A stretch of DNA of 64,000 nucleotides, taken from positions 2,604,001 to 2,668,000 of the forward strand of contig NZ_JQMO01000003.1 of NCBI RefSeq assembly GCF_000744785.1, in the 5' to 3' direction. The DNA comes from Kitasatospora azatica KCTC 9699. GTDB lineage: Bacteria; Actinomycetota; Actinomycetes; Streptomycetales; Streptomycetaceae. The position numbers were made by a program, and so were the translations under genes. Under the pieces are notes generated by a model that saw nothing but the letters and a program-made list of their open reading frames with translations, did not search any database and was not told where the DNA came from. Position 1 is the first letter of the stretch, and every line of letters starts with the position of its first letter. Positions 1 to 8,386 of this stretch are shown piece by piece.

Positions 1-573
1 CTGATCAGCGGCACCCCGACCACCGCCGGCACCGCCACCGTGACGGTCACCGCGACCGACACCACCGGCGCCACCGGCTCCACCAGCTTCACCTTCACCG
101 TCGCGGGCGGCTCCACCGGCTGCACCCCGGCCCAGCTGCTCGGCAACTCCGGCTTCGAGACCGGCTCCGCCGCCCCGTGGACCACCTCCAGCGGCGTGGT
201 CGACAACTCCTCCTCCGAGGCCGCGCACGGCGGTAGCTGGAAGGCCTGGATGGACGGCTACGGCAGCAGCCACACCGACACCGTCTCGCAGACCGTCACC
301 ATCCCGGCCGGCTGCAAGGCGACCTTCAGCTTCTGGCTGCACGTCGACACCGCCGAGACCGGCAGCACCGCGTTCGACAAGCTGACCGTCACCGCCAACG
401 GCACCACGCTGAAGACCTACTCCAACGTGGACGCGGCCGCCGGTTACACCCAGCGCACCTTCGACCTGTCCGCCTACGCCGGCCAGAGCGTCACCCTCAA
501 GTTCACCGGCGTCGAGGACTCCTCCCTCCAGACCAGCTTCGTCATCGACGACGCGACCCTGAACGTCGGCTGA
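1..573 (+). CDS. C-terminal part of a secreted protein with Ig-like and jelly-roll-like domains (5' end outside window)
   Basis: The reading frame is open from the first base, so the N-terminus is missing. The visible 190 residues start with the end of a putative Ig/cadherin-like repeat (SGTPTTAGTATVTV, then TDTTGATGS), a Gly/Ser linker and a Cys. A ~130-residue beta-rich domain follows (NSGFETGSAAPW, WKAWMDGYG, FVIDDATLNV). In Streptomyces this tail typically ends extracellular proteases of the kumamolisin/subtilisin type, where it is thought to bind substrate or cell surface. No catalytic part is visible, so the enzyme class is inferred from that family resemblance only. A terminator-like hairpin follows. 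Confidence 0.75.
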   Translation: MISGTPTTAGTATVTVTATDTTGATGSTSFTFTVAGGSTGCTPAQLLGNSGFETGSAAPWTTSSGVVDNSSSEAAHGGSWKAWMDGYGSSHTDTVSQTVTIPAGCKATFSFWLHVDTAETGSTAFDKLTVTANGTTLKTYSNVDAAAGYTQRTFDLSAYAGQSVTLKFTGVEDSSLQTSFVIDDATLNVG

Positions 574-657
574 GAGCAGCTGAGCGCGGTGACAACTGCG
601 CGTCATTATCCGGTAGCTCGCTGACACCAATTGGCGGGAAATCCCAGGTAGTGAGAC

Positions 658-700
658 ATCCCGCCGGTTTCGGACCACCGTCCGATACCGGCGGGATTGT
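658..700 (+). terminator. Hairpin terminator after the secreted-protein gene
   Basis: An 11-bp arm ATCCCGCCGGT (658-668) pairs with ACCGGCGGGAT (687-697), with an inner TCGGAC/GTCCGA stem, followed by a T-rich TGTTGCATTC. It lies 85 bases after the stop codon. The rest of the 574-908 gap has no gene that I can support. It is less GC-rich than its surroundings around 700-790 and probably carries the promoter of the next gene. Confidence 0.7.
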
Positions 701-908
701 TGCATTCTCGTTTCACCGGTTTGGAGATCCCCACCAGTTACGTGAAGTTAATTTGTCGTGACCACTGTCATAGCGCGCGGTTGATGACGTAGCCTCTGGT
801 GCCTGCGTAAGGTTCCTGCAGCTCGGTGACGTCCCCACAACGTCACCGAGCCAGTCCCGCCGCGTATCTCTTCAGGCCACGGGGCGGCTGGTGGGGAAGG
901 TTATTCGC

Positions 909-1904
909 ATGGGCACGCCATACCAGCAGAACGCCGGTCACCTCCGTTTGGTGGAACCGGCCACCCTCAGTCCTGTTATTCCCGCCGCCTGTCCCGCTAC
1001 CGCAGTAACCACCACGGGGAACTTCGCGCAGACCCTGCACAGCGCCATCGAGGCAAGCGGCCTCAGCCTGGACCGGATTCGCACCGAGCTCGCCCAACAC
1101 GGCGTCAGGATCAGCGTCACCACCCTGAGTTACTGGCGGCGCGGTCGCAGCCAGCCCGAACGGGCCTCCTCGGTACGGGCCGTGGCCCTGCTGGAGGAGC
1201 TGCTCGGGCTGCCCTCCACCACCCTGTCCAGCCTGCTCGGGCCGCCGCGCCCGCGCGGCCGCTGGGTCACCCAGGCGATGCCCGACAGCATGCCGGTCTC
1301 CGAACTCTGGCCCGAGGAACAGCGGGTGGCCGAGGTCTTCGAGGAACTCGACGCGCCGCCGATCGGCGAGCTGGAGCGGCTCAGCATCCACGACGCCTAC
1401 TACGTCAACGCCGACCGGCAGGGCCAGACCCTGCGCACCCGACAGGTGGTCCGCGCCACCGTCAGCGGGGTGACCCGCTGCCTGGTGGTGCAGAAGGCCG
1501 ACGAGGACTCGACGAGCTGCCCCGAGATCACCTCGGTCCGGCACGCCCGGCTGGGCCGGGTGCGGCGCAAGCCGGAGATCGGACTGCTGGTCTCCGAACT
1601 GCTGCTGGACCGGCCGCTGGGGGTCGGCGACTCGGCCGTCTTCGAGTACGAGGTCGAGCTGCCGCCGGCCGGGCCGTCCACCGTCTACGCCCGCCGCTTC
1701 GCGGTTCCCGTGCGCGAGTTCGTCCTCCAGGTGCACTTCGACCCGGCCAGCCTGCCGGTCCACTGCGAACGCTACGAACGCCTCGGCGGCGAGGAGCAGG
1801 ACAAGCTGCGCGAACGCCTCTGGATCGGCGCCTCCGCCAGCGTCCACGCCATCGCCACCGACCAGCAGCCCGGCCAGACCGGCATCCGCTGGGAGTGGGA
1901 CTAG
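909..1904 (+). CDS. XRE-like helix-turn-helix transcriptional regulator
   Basis: This 331-residue protein has an N-terminal DNA-binding region at about residues 40-105. The stretch SGLSLDRIRTELAQHG followed by SYWRRGRSQPER has the spacing of a lambda-repressor-like helix-turn-helix. The C-terminal ~200 residues have no recognisable enzyme motif and probably form a sensing or dimerisation domain. I chose the ATG at 909 because GGGGAAGG (893-900) sits 8 bases upstream; an in-frame GTG at 891 overlaps that site. No adjacent operon partner reveals a target. Similar regulators of unknown regulon are common in streptomycetes. Confidence 0.75.
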   Translation: MGTPYQQNAGHLRLVEPATLSPVIPAACPATAVTTTGNFAQTLHSAIEASGLSLDRIRTELAQHGVRISVTTLSYWRRGRSQPERASSVRAVALLEELLGLPSTTLSSLLGPPRPRGRWVTQAMPDSMPVSELWPEEQRVAEVFEELDAPPIGELERLSIHDAYYVNADRQGQTLRTRQVVRATVSGVTRCLVVQKADEDSTSCPEITSVRHARLGRVRRKPEIGLLVSELLLDRPLGVGDSAVFEYEVELPPAGPSTVYARRFAVPVREFVLQVHFDPASLPVHCERYERLGGEEQDKLRERLWIGASASVHAIATDQQPGQTGIRWEWD

Positions 1905-2040
1905 GGGGCTGTCCGGGGCCGCGCGCCCTGTCCGGTCCGCCCTGTCCAGTCCGCTTGCCCGGGGGGCAAAACGCTTCCACCCGGCAGAACCGGCCTGCCT
2001 ACGCTCCAGTCACCGCACCCCGTGACCGCCGGAGCCGCCC

Positions 2041-2514
2041 ATGTCCACGCCCCGCCCCCACCCGCTGCACGCCGTGCGCGCCGCCGCCTTCGCGATCGGC
2101 GCGCTGCTCCTGCTGGTCGCCGTCGGAGTGCTGCTGCACCAGCCGCTGCTGATCCCGCCGTTGGCGGCCAGCGCCGCCCTGGTGCACGGCGCACCCGGGC
2201 TGCCGCTCGCCCAGCCGCGCAACCTGGTCGGCGGGCAGCTACTCTCGGCGCTCACCGGCTTCGCCACCCTCACGGTGACCGGTCGCACTGCCTGGGGCGC
2301 GGCGGTGGCCGGCGGGCTGGCCCTGGGCGCGATGATGCTCACCCACCTCTCGCACTCCCCGGCCGCCGCCACCGCGGTGATCGTGGTGCTGCAGGGCCCG
2401 CACCCGGTGCCGTTCCTGCCGCTGCTGGCGCTGGCCACCGCGCTGCTGGTGGCGATCGGCATGCTGCCCGGCCGGCTCGGCCAGAGTCCGGTGCGGTACC
2501 CGCTCAGCTGGTAG
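2041..2514 (+). CDS. HPP family integral membrane protein
   Basis: This is a 157-residue, almost entirely hydrophobic protein with about four membrane helices. After the first helix it has a proline-rich loop (LIPPLAASAALV, then LAQPRNLVGGQ), matching the HPP family pattern in which a Pro/Ala loop and a P-x-N-x-x-G signature link helices 2 and 3. HPP proteins are thought to be transporters; some plastid and cyanobacterial members move nitrite, but the substrate here is unknown. GGAG lies 6 bases before the ATG. The next gene begins 20 bases after the stop, so the two may be co-transcribed. Confidence 0.75.
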   Translation: MSTPRPHPLHAVRAAAFAIGALLLLVAVGVLLHQPLLIPPLAASAALVHGAPGLPLAQPRNLVGGQLLSALTGFATLTVTGRTAWGAAVAGGLALGAMMLTHLSHSPAAATAVIVVLQGPHPVPFLPLLALATALLVAIGMLPGRLGQSPVRYPLSW

Positions 2515-2534
2515 CGGGTGGCAGGATCAGCCCC

Positions 2535-3002
2535 ATGAGCAACCAGGTTGAGCTGGACCCGATCGGCCAGGTGGTCGGCGGCCGCACCGAGGTGTTCGAC
2601 GACGACTGGGGACAGGTCGCCGCCGTGATCCGGCTGGACGCCGCCCGGTACAGCGCCGAGGCACTGCGCGGACTCGACGCCTTCTCGCACCTCGAGGTGG
2701 TCTTCCACTTCCACCAGGTCGCTCCCGAGAAGATCGAGACCACCGCCCGCCGCCCGCGCGGCAACCCCGACTGGCCCGAGGTCGGCATCTTCGCCCAGCG
2801 CGGCAAGAACCGCCCCAACCGGATCGGCGTCTCCCGCTGCCGGCTGGTCCGACTGGACGGCCTGGACCTGCACGTCCTCGGCCTGGACGCGGTGGACGGC
2901 ACCCCGGTGCTCGATCTCAAGCCCTGGATGGCCGAGTTCGGCCCGCTCGGCGCCACCGAGCAGCCGCAGTGGGCCACCGAGCTGATGCGCGCGTACTACT
3001 GA
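2535..3002 (+). CDS. trmO: TrmO-like tRNA (N6-threonylcarbamoyladenosine-37) methyltransferase
   Basis: This 155-residue protein matches the TsaA/TrmO (UPF0066) family. These are small beta-barrel SAM-dependent enzymes that methylate N6 of t6A37 in certain tRNAs. Family signatures are visible: an N-terminal PIGQV strand, FSHLEVVFHFH, the conserved loop GIFAQRGKNRPNRIGVS, and LDLKPW near the end. The length is typical for the short bacterial form. It precedes a TrmH-type RNA methyltransferase by 36 bases, so the two form a small RNA-modification pair. The gene symbol follows the family; some TsaA members have not been tested biochemically. Confidence 0.82.
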   Translation: MSNQVELDPIGQVVGGRTEVFDDDWGQVAAVIRLDAARYSAEALRGLDAFSHLEVVFHFHQVAPEKIETTARRPRGNPDWPEVGIFAQRGKNRPNRIGVSRCRLVRLDGLDLHVLGLDAVDGTPVLDLKPWMAEFGPLGATEQPQWATELMRAYY

Positions 3003-3038
3003 CCTGCCGTCAGGCCGTCCTGGAGAAGCCGAGAAGCA

Positions 3039-3818
3039 ATGACCACCAACCAAGCCACTGGACTCGCGCTGCGCCGCTGGCGCGAGACGGCGGCGCAGCC
3101 GGACAGCCTGCTGATCGACGGCTTCCACGCGCTCAAGCACACCCTGCGGTTCGGCGGCGAGGTCCGCCAGGTTCTCACCACCGACCCGGCGGGCCTGGCC
3201 GAGCTGGCCGACCGGCTGGCCCCGGACGTGGCGGCGGCGATCGCCGCGGCCGCCGTCCAGGTGCCGGCCGCCGCGCTGCGCGAGCTGGTCCCCCGCCCGC
3301 ACCCCACCGGGGTCGCCGCGCTGGCCGTCCGGCCGGACGGCGCCGCGCTGTTGGAGCGGCTGCGCGCGCTGCCGCGCAGCGCCCCGGTGGTGGTGCTGGA
3401 CAACCCCCGCAACCTCGGCAACATCGGCGCGGTGGTCCGCCTCGCGGCCGGCTTCGGCGCCACCGGCGTGGTCACCACCGGCGATGTCGACCCCTGGCAC
3501 CCGGGCGTGGTCCGGGCCGGCGCCGGTCTGCACTACGCCACCGCGGTGGCCCGGCTGACCCCCGACGAACTGCCGCCCGGCCCGCTCTACGTGCTCGACC
3601 CCGAGGGCGCCGACATCCGCTCGGTCACCCTGCCCGACGAGGCGCTGCTGGTCTTCGGCTCCGAGCGGCACGGCGTCAGCGCCGAACTGCGGGCCAGGGC
3701 CGACGCGCTGCTGGCGATCCCGATGCGCCCGCAGGTGTCCAGCTTCAACCTGGCCACCTCGGTGGGCATGGGCCTGTTCCACTGGATGTCCCACACCTCC
3801 TCAGGCCTGCCGGGCTGA
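3039..3818 (+). CDS. TrmH/SpoU family RNA 2'-O-methyltransferase
   Basis: This 259-residue protein has a weak N-terminal substrate-binding domain (residues ~15-110) and a C-terminal SPOUT fold. All three SpoU motifs are present: motif 1 NPRNLGNIGAVVRLA with the catalytic Arg, motif 2 LVFGSERHGVS, and motif 3 IPMRPQVSSFNLATSVG, which forms the SAM-binding knot. It should methylate a ribose 2'-OH in rRNA or tRNA; the target cannot be told from sequence. The ATG at 3039 follows a GA-rich GGAGAAGCCGAGAAG. The last 18 bases overlap the 3' end of the convergent FUSC gene. Confidence 0.85.
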   Translation: MTTNQATGLALRRWRETAAQPDSLLIDGFHALKHTLRFGGEVRQVLTTDPAGLAELADRLAPDVAAAIAAAAVQVPAAALRELVPRPHPTGVAALAVRPDGAALLERLRALPRSAPVVVLDNPRNLGNIGAVVRLAAGFGATGVVTTGDVDPWHPGVVRAGAGLHYATAVARLTPDELPPGPLYVLDPEGADIRSVTLPDEALLVFGSERHGVSAELRARADALLAIPMRPQVSSFNLATSVGMGLFHWMSHTSSGLPG

Positions 3819-6005
3819 GCTCCTCGGCGCCGAGCCGGCCGGTGCCGAGCTGTTCGGTGCCGAACCGGCCGGCACCGGGCCCTTCGGCTTCCGCAACGCC
3901 CGCTCCAGCTCGCCGAGCGCCGTCACCAGCAGCCGCATCCCGCCCCGGACCACCTCCTGCTGGGCCCCCGGGCGGTGGTGACTGAGCACCAGCTCCTGGT
4001 CGGTGGCCAGCGCCTCGGCCTCCTCCCAGGCCTGCTGCGCGGCCCGCACCCGCCGGAAGTCCACCGGTGTGCCGGCCAGCACGGCGGCCCCGGCCGCCGC
4101 CGTCGCCTCGGCCAGCAGCTCGCCGAACTCGGCCGCGCCCGGCACCGGCTCGGCCTCCCGGCCCGGCAGGTGCGCCTCCATCAGCAGCGACACCCGGGAC
4201 AGGTGGCCGACCGCCTCGCGGGCCCGGTTCAGCTGCTTGCGGCTCAGCTGCGGGGAATGCACGGCATGGCTCACCGGCTCCGCCTCGGCCCGCTCCCGGG
4301 CCTGCAGGAAGGCCGAGCGGGTCTCCCGCAGGTCCAGCAGCGCCCGCCGCACCGCCCGCGGGTCGCGCCCGGCCGGATCGCCGTAGCCGGCCAGCACGGC
4401 GGCCGCGTACCGGCCCACCGCGGTGATCCACTCGGCGGTGCGCTCGGGCAGCCGGGCGGTCTCCCAGGTCGGGAAGAGCGCGTACCCGACCAGCGCCACC
4501 GCGCCGCCCAGCAGGGTCATCAGGATCCGCTCGTAGGCGGTCTGCACCGCGTGGCCCTGGTCGATGCCGAGCAGGAAGACCACATAGGCCGAGATGCAGG
4601 TGGTGGCCAGCGCGTAGCCGGTGCGCAGGGTCAGGTAGGCGCCGCCGATGCAGACCACGGCCAGCACGCAGGACGCCCAGGTCCCCGGGTGCGCCAACTC
4701 CACCACCACGGTGGCCAGCACCACCCCGACCACCGTTCCGGCCACCCGGGCGACACCCCGGCTGAAGGTCTGGCCGAAGTCGGGCCGGATCACCATCGCG
4801 GCGGTCATCGCCGCCCAGTAGCTGTGGTGCAGGCCGGTCAGCCGGGCCAGCAGATAGGCCGCGGTGACCACCCCCGACAGCCGCACGGCATGGTGCAGGA
4901 CCGGCGAGCCGCCGTGCAGTTGGCGGCGGGCGGTGCGCAGCGCCACCGGGACCATCCGGGCCAGGCCGGGACGGACCAGGGCGCCGCCGGAACCCGGGAT
5001 CGGGGTGGACAGGGTGTCCTCGCCGGACTGGTCCAGGCTGTCGGCGGCCCGGCTCAGCAGGGTGGTGAGCCGGCGGGCGGCGCGCAGCGCCGGACCGTGC
5101 AGCACCGTCCCGACCGGACCGGCCAGCGCGGCGGGCGCCGACTTCGGGTAGGCCACCGGGTCACCGCCCCGGATCGCCCGGGCCAGCGCGTCCAGCAGCT
5201 GCGCGGCCCCCGCCAGCAGCTCCCGGGCCCGGTCCCGCTCCGGTCCCTCGGCGGCCGCGCCGAGTTCGGGGTCGGCGATCGCCGCCAGGGTGGGCCGGAT
5301 CCGTTCGGCGATGCCGCGCAGCCCGTGCAGCTCCGGCGGGCGGCGCCGCTCCTGCCAGGGCGTCAGGGCGGCCGCGTGCCGGGCGGTCATCAGCGGCGCC
5401 GGGTCGATGATGGCGTACGGATCGTGCCGCAGCCGGCGGGCGTAGTCGGCCAGCTCGGCGTAGGCGTCCGCCAGCGCGTCCCGCTGGGCGCCCCAGGCCT
5501 TCACCGGGAAGACGGTGATCACCAGTGCCTGCACCACCCCGCCGAGCGTGCAGAGCAGCGCGTGACCCAGCGCGGTCGGCACGCTGACGGGCAGTTGGAC
5601 GACCACCAGCATCACGGTCACCGTGTTGGCGGCCACCACCCCGGCGGTCGGGCCGAGCGCCCAGGCCAGCCCCGCCGCGAAGCACCAGGCGGCCAGCAGC
5701 ACCGGGAACAGCCCGGGCACGCCGACCGCCAGGTAGCCGAGGAAGGTGCTGACGCCCAGTCCGATGCCCGCCGCCACCGCCAGCGAGCGGCGCGGCCGGA
5801 AGCTGCGCTGAAAGGTCGCGGTGCCGGCGATGAACGCGCCCATCGCCGCCGAAGTGGCCTGCACCGGACCGAGCAGCGCCAACACCGGGAAGACCACCAG
5901 CGCCACCGCACCGGCCCCGCGCGCCGCCCGCACCGGATCCCCCACCGCCCGCTCCAGGTGCAGCCCGGCCCGACCGGTGTGGCGAAGCGCAGCGAGCCAG
6001 GGCAT
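3801..6005 (-). CDS. FUSC family inner-membrane protein
   Basis: This 734-residue protein carries two hydrophobic bundles: an N-terminal one (residues ~30-160, with VFPVLALLGPVQATSAAMGAF) and a C-terminal one (~385-530, with HHSYWAAMTAAMVIRPDFGQTFSRG). Long cytoplasmic helical segments follow each. The W-A-x-M-T-x-x-x-V-x-x-P pattern and the double layout are typical of the FUSC/aromatic acid exporter-like family (AaeB, YccS), whose members are linked to efflux of aromatic acids or drugs. It is the last gene of a leftward set with HTTM and DUF5819 genes, 29 bases after the HTTM stop. The substrate is unknown. Confidence 0.82.
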   Translation of the reverse strand: MPWLAALRHTGRAGLHLERAVGDPVRAARGAGAVALVVFPVLALLGPVQATSAAMGAFIAGTATFQRSFRPRRSLAVAAGIGLGVSTFLGYLAVGVPGLFPVLLAAWCFAAGLAWALGPTAGVVAANTVTVMLVVVQLPVSVPTALGHALLCTLGGVVQALVITVFPVKAWGAQRDALADAYAELADYARRLRHDPYAIIDPAPLMTARHAAALTPWQERRRPPELHGLRGIAERIRPTLAAIADPELGAAAEGPERDRARELLAGAAQLLDALARAIRGGDPVAYPKSAPAALAGPVGTVLHGPALRAARRLTTLLSRAADSLDQSGEDTLSTPIPGSGGALVRPGLARMVPVALRTARRQLHGGSPVLHHAVRLSGVVTAAYLLARLTGLHHSYWAAMTAAMVIRPDFGQTFSRGVARVAGTVVGVVLATVVVELAHPGTWASCVLAVVCIGGAYLTLRTGYALATTCISAYVVFLLGIDQGHAVQTAYERILMTLLGGAVALVGYALFPTWETARLPERTAEWITAVGRYAAAVLAGYGDPAGRDPRAVRRALLDLRETRSAFLQARERAEAEPVSHAVHSPQLSRKQLNRAREAVGHLSRVSLLMEAHLPGREAEPVPGAAEFGELLAEATAAAGAAVLAGTPVDFRRVRAAQQAWEEAEALATDQELVLSHHRPGAQQEVVRGGMRLLVTALGELERALRKPKGPVPAGSAPNSSAPAGSAPRSSARQA

Positions 6006-6034
6006 ACCGGACAGTCTAGGAGCGCCCGGACCTC

Positions 6035-7381
6035 CTAGGAGCGCCGGAGCTTGCGAGCCACCCAGAGCAGGGCGCCGGTCGGCAGGAAGACCGAGTCCGC
6101 CGCGATCATCGCCAGGGAGAAGACCGGCAGCCCGAGCAGCACCGCGATGGCCAGGTGCTCGGTGATCATCAGGGCCAGCAGCGCGTTCTTCAACCGCCGG
6201 TTCCAGAGCGTGAAGGGGAAGGCCACCTGCATCAGCACGGTCCCGTAGGACAGCGCGAAGACCACCAGCATGCTGTGGCCGAGCAGTCCGGACAGGGCCG
6301 GCCAGGGCGTGAAGTAGTCCAGGTGCAGCGGGTAGTAGAGGGCGCTGCCGTCCTGCCAGCGCGAGCCCTGCACCTTGTACAGGCCGGCCGTCGCGTAGAC
6401 CAGCACCACCTGGGCGGCGATCACCAGCATCGCGCAGTGGTGCAGCATGCTGCCCAGCGCGTCCAGCACGGCCCGCGGTTCGCCCCGCGGCCACCAGCGG
6501 TTGACGGCGTACCAGAGCCCGGCGCAGGCCCACGCCGCCCAGAAGAACGCCGCCCAGCCCAGGTACGGCCAGTCCGCCACCGTCCAGCTGATCCGGCCGG
6601 TCAGCTGAGCCGCCGTCAGCAGGCCGGCCGAGAGCGCCCAGAGCAGCACCCCGGAGGCCGATCCCGGCTCCCGACGGCGGGCCCGGCGCCGGGCGTCCAG
6701 CGACCAGACCTCGGCGCACCGGGTGAAGGCCAGGTAGATCGCCATCAAGTGGACCAGGTTGTCCCCGCCGTCGCCGACCAGGATGCTGCGGTTCTGCAGC
6801 GAGATCACGGTCACCAGGAACAGCACCGAGCTGAACCTGGTCCGCCAGCCGAGCAGCATCAGCACCGCCGCCAGCAGCGCCAGCGCGTAGCCCCCCTCGA
6901 ACCACCAGCGCCCGTTCTGCCAGTCGAGCACCGTGAAGCCGTGGGTCTGCGCCAGCAGCTCGCGGGACAGGTCGAGGCTCCACGGTGACCGGTCGCCGTA
7001 CAGCAGGCGCCGGTGCGGCCACTCGCGCAGCAGCTGCACGGTGACCACCAGCGCGAAGCCGATCCGCACCACGGCGGCCTGGTAGCGGGCCAGCGGGCGT
7101 CCGGTGAAGGCGGTGAAGCCGGTCACCAGGGCGTCGCCGATCCGGTCGGCGAGGGTCCGGCGGGCCGGCTGCGGCCAGGCCGGCGGCGCGACGGGCGGCC
7201 CGTCCACCGGTCCGGCCTGCTGCGGGATGCCGGGCAGCAACCCCTCGGCCCCGGCCCCGGCCCCGACCTCGGCCCCGACCCCGACCCCGGTCCCAGCCCC
7301 GGTCCCGACCCGGGCCCCGGCCTCCGGGCCTGTCCCGGCCGCTGTCCCGGCCGCTGTCCCGGTCTCCGGCCCGCCGGTCAT
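6035..7381 (-). CDS. HTTM domain membrane protein (vitamin K-dependent gamma-carboxylase-like)
   Basis: This is a 448-residue protein. The first ~75 residues are low-complexity Gly/Ala/Thr/Pro. A membrane domain with about 8 helices follows, showing HTTM-family features: ARYQAAVVRIGFALVV, PHRRLLYGDRSPWS, a long WRTRFSSVLFLV loop, GDGGDNLVHLM, YATAGLYKVQG and RWQDGSALYYPL. HTTM domains are shared with vertebrate vitamin K-dependent carboxylase; the bacterial function is mostly unknown. The start codon overlaps the stop of the DUF5819 gene (ATGA), which indicates translational coupling. This tight pairing implies that the two proteins act together at the membrane. Confidence 0.82.
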   Translation of the reverse strand: MTGGPETGTAAGTAAGTGPEAGARVGTGAGTGVGVGAEVGAGAGAEGLLPGIPQQAGPVDGPPVAPPAWPQPARRTLADRIGDALVTGFTAFTGRPLARYQAAVVRIGFALVVTVQLLREWPHRRLLYGDRSPWSLDLSRELLAQTHGFTVLDWQNGRWWFEGGYALALLAAVLMLLGWRTRFSSVLFLVTVISLQNRSILVGDGGDNLVHLMAIYLAFTRCAEVWSLDARRRARRREPGSASGVLLWALSAGLLTAAQLTGRISWTVADWPYLGWAAFFWAAWACAGLWYAVNRWWPRGEPRAVLDALGSMLHHCAMLVIAAQVVLVYATAGLYKVQGSRWQDGSALYYPLHLDYFTPWPALSGLLGHSMLVVFALSYGTVLMQVAFPFTLWNRRLKNALLALMITEHLAIAVLLGLPVFSLAMIAADSVFLPTGALLWVARKLRRS

Positions 7382-8022
7382 CGCAACCCCTGGTAGTCCG
7401 CGTCGGTCACCGGCCACCAGCCCAGCTCCTGGTACTGCGGCTGGGTCGCCACCGTGTCCTTGCTCCACGGCGGCGGCGCGATGTGCGCGGTGGCCGAGCG
7501 CAGCTCGACCGCCACGATCGGCGAGCCGCCCACCGCGCGGCCGAGCCGCTGCAGCGCGATCCGCTTGAGGTACTGCTCGGCCAGCTCGCTGCGGGTGCCG
7601 GCGGTGCCGGCGTGCTGGTCGTCGTGGGTGCCGTCGTAGAAGTCCCAGGCCCGGCGCAGCAGGTTCTGGTCGGCGTGGCTGGGAATCGGGTTGTGCCGGA
7701 TCGCGGCGATGTCACGGGCCGTCAGATCGATCCAGTCGCCCTGCCCGGCCACCGTCCGCACCCGCGCCTGGACGCTGATGTTGTACTGCAGCGGGTCCGG
7801 CGCGAAGAGCTTCCAGTTCTGCTCGAACTCCGGGTAGACCACCCCGTTCAGCTGCTCCTGGTAGCGCTGCGAGACGGCGTTCGGCGGCGCCGACTGCAGG
7901 AACACCGCGCCGAGGAAGACCACCGTGCCGGTGAGCAGCAGCACCCCGGCGGCCGCGAGCACCACCAGGGCGGGCAGCGACCAGACCCGTGCCGGCCCCG
8001 GCGCCTCGTCATCACCGGTCAT
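7378..8022 (-). CDS. DUF5819 family membrane-anchored protein
   Basis: This 214-residue protein has a single membrane helix near the N-terminus (residues ~16-42, VVLAAAGVLLLTGTVVFLGAV). The rest would lie outside. The conserved core NWKLFAPDPLQYNISVQAR and the segment RRAWDFYDGTH are characteristic of DUF5819 (named here from recall of the family). The function is unknown. The gene overlaps the following HTTM gene by 4 bases and lies 37 bases after the rhodanese stop, so all four leftward genes may be one transcript. By position, it is probably a soluble partner or substrate-presenting subunit of the HTTM protein. Confidence 0.75.
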   Translation of the reverse strand: MTGDDEAPGPARVWSLPALVVLAAAGVLLLTGTVVFLGAVFLQSAPPNAVSQRYQEQLNGVVYPEFEQNWKLFAPDPLQYNISVQARVRTVAGQGDWIDLTARDIAAIRHNPIPSHADQNLLRRAWDFYDGTHDDQHAGTAGTRSELAEQYLKRIALQRLGRAVGGSPIVAVELRSATAHIAPPPWSKDTVATQPQYQELGWWPVTDADYQGLR

Positions 8023-8059
8023 CCGCGTTTCCCCCCTCGGTCAGCGGTTCCCAGACGGT

Positions 8060-8386
8060 TCAGAGCACATACGCCTCGACGCCCGAGCTGCTCACCAGCG
8101 GGCGCCCTGCCTGCTCCCAGGCGAACATCCCGCCGTCCACGTTGAACGCCTCCCGGCCCTGGCCGACCAGGTACTGCACCACCTGCGCGGACCGGCCGCC
8201 GACCCGGCAGAGCACGTACAGCGGCGAGTCCGGCACCTCGCCGAGCCGGGCGACGAACTGGCTCATCGGGATGTGCAGCGCGCCCTCGGCGTGGCCTGCG
8301 TCCCACTCGTCCTGCTCCCGCACGTCGAGCAGCAGCGCGTCGGCGGGCAGCTTGTCGACCTGGGCGGTGGGAATCTGCTGGGACAT
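8060..8386 (-). CDS. Rhodanese-like sulfurtransferase (possible independent start inside the longer frame)
   Basis: If translated from the internal ATG, this is a 108-residue single-domain rhodanese: MSQQIPTAQ, DVREQDEWD, and the catalytic loop CRVGGRS with an R at the sixth loop position. Such stand-alone proteins move sulfane sulfur in thiosulfate and persulfide metabolism. The well-placed AGGAG and a linker just before it that looks like a leader (NGPFHDGCHEQETPG) support an own start. The absence of a stop codon upstream supports a fusion. It is listed separately so that either reading can be tested. Confidence 0.5.
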   Translation of the reverse strand: MSQQIPTAQVDKLPADALLLDVREQDEWDAGHAEGALHIPMSQFVARLGEVPDSPLYVLCRVGGRSAQVVQYLVGQGREAFNVDGGMFAWEQAGRPLVSSSGVEAYVL

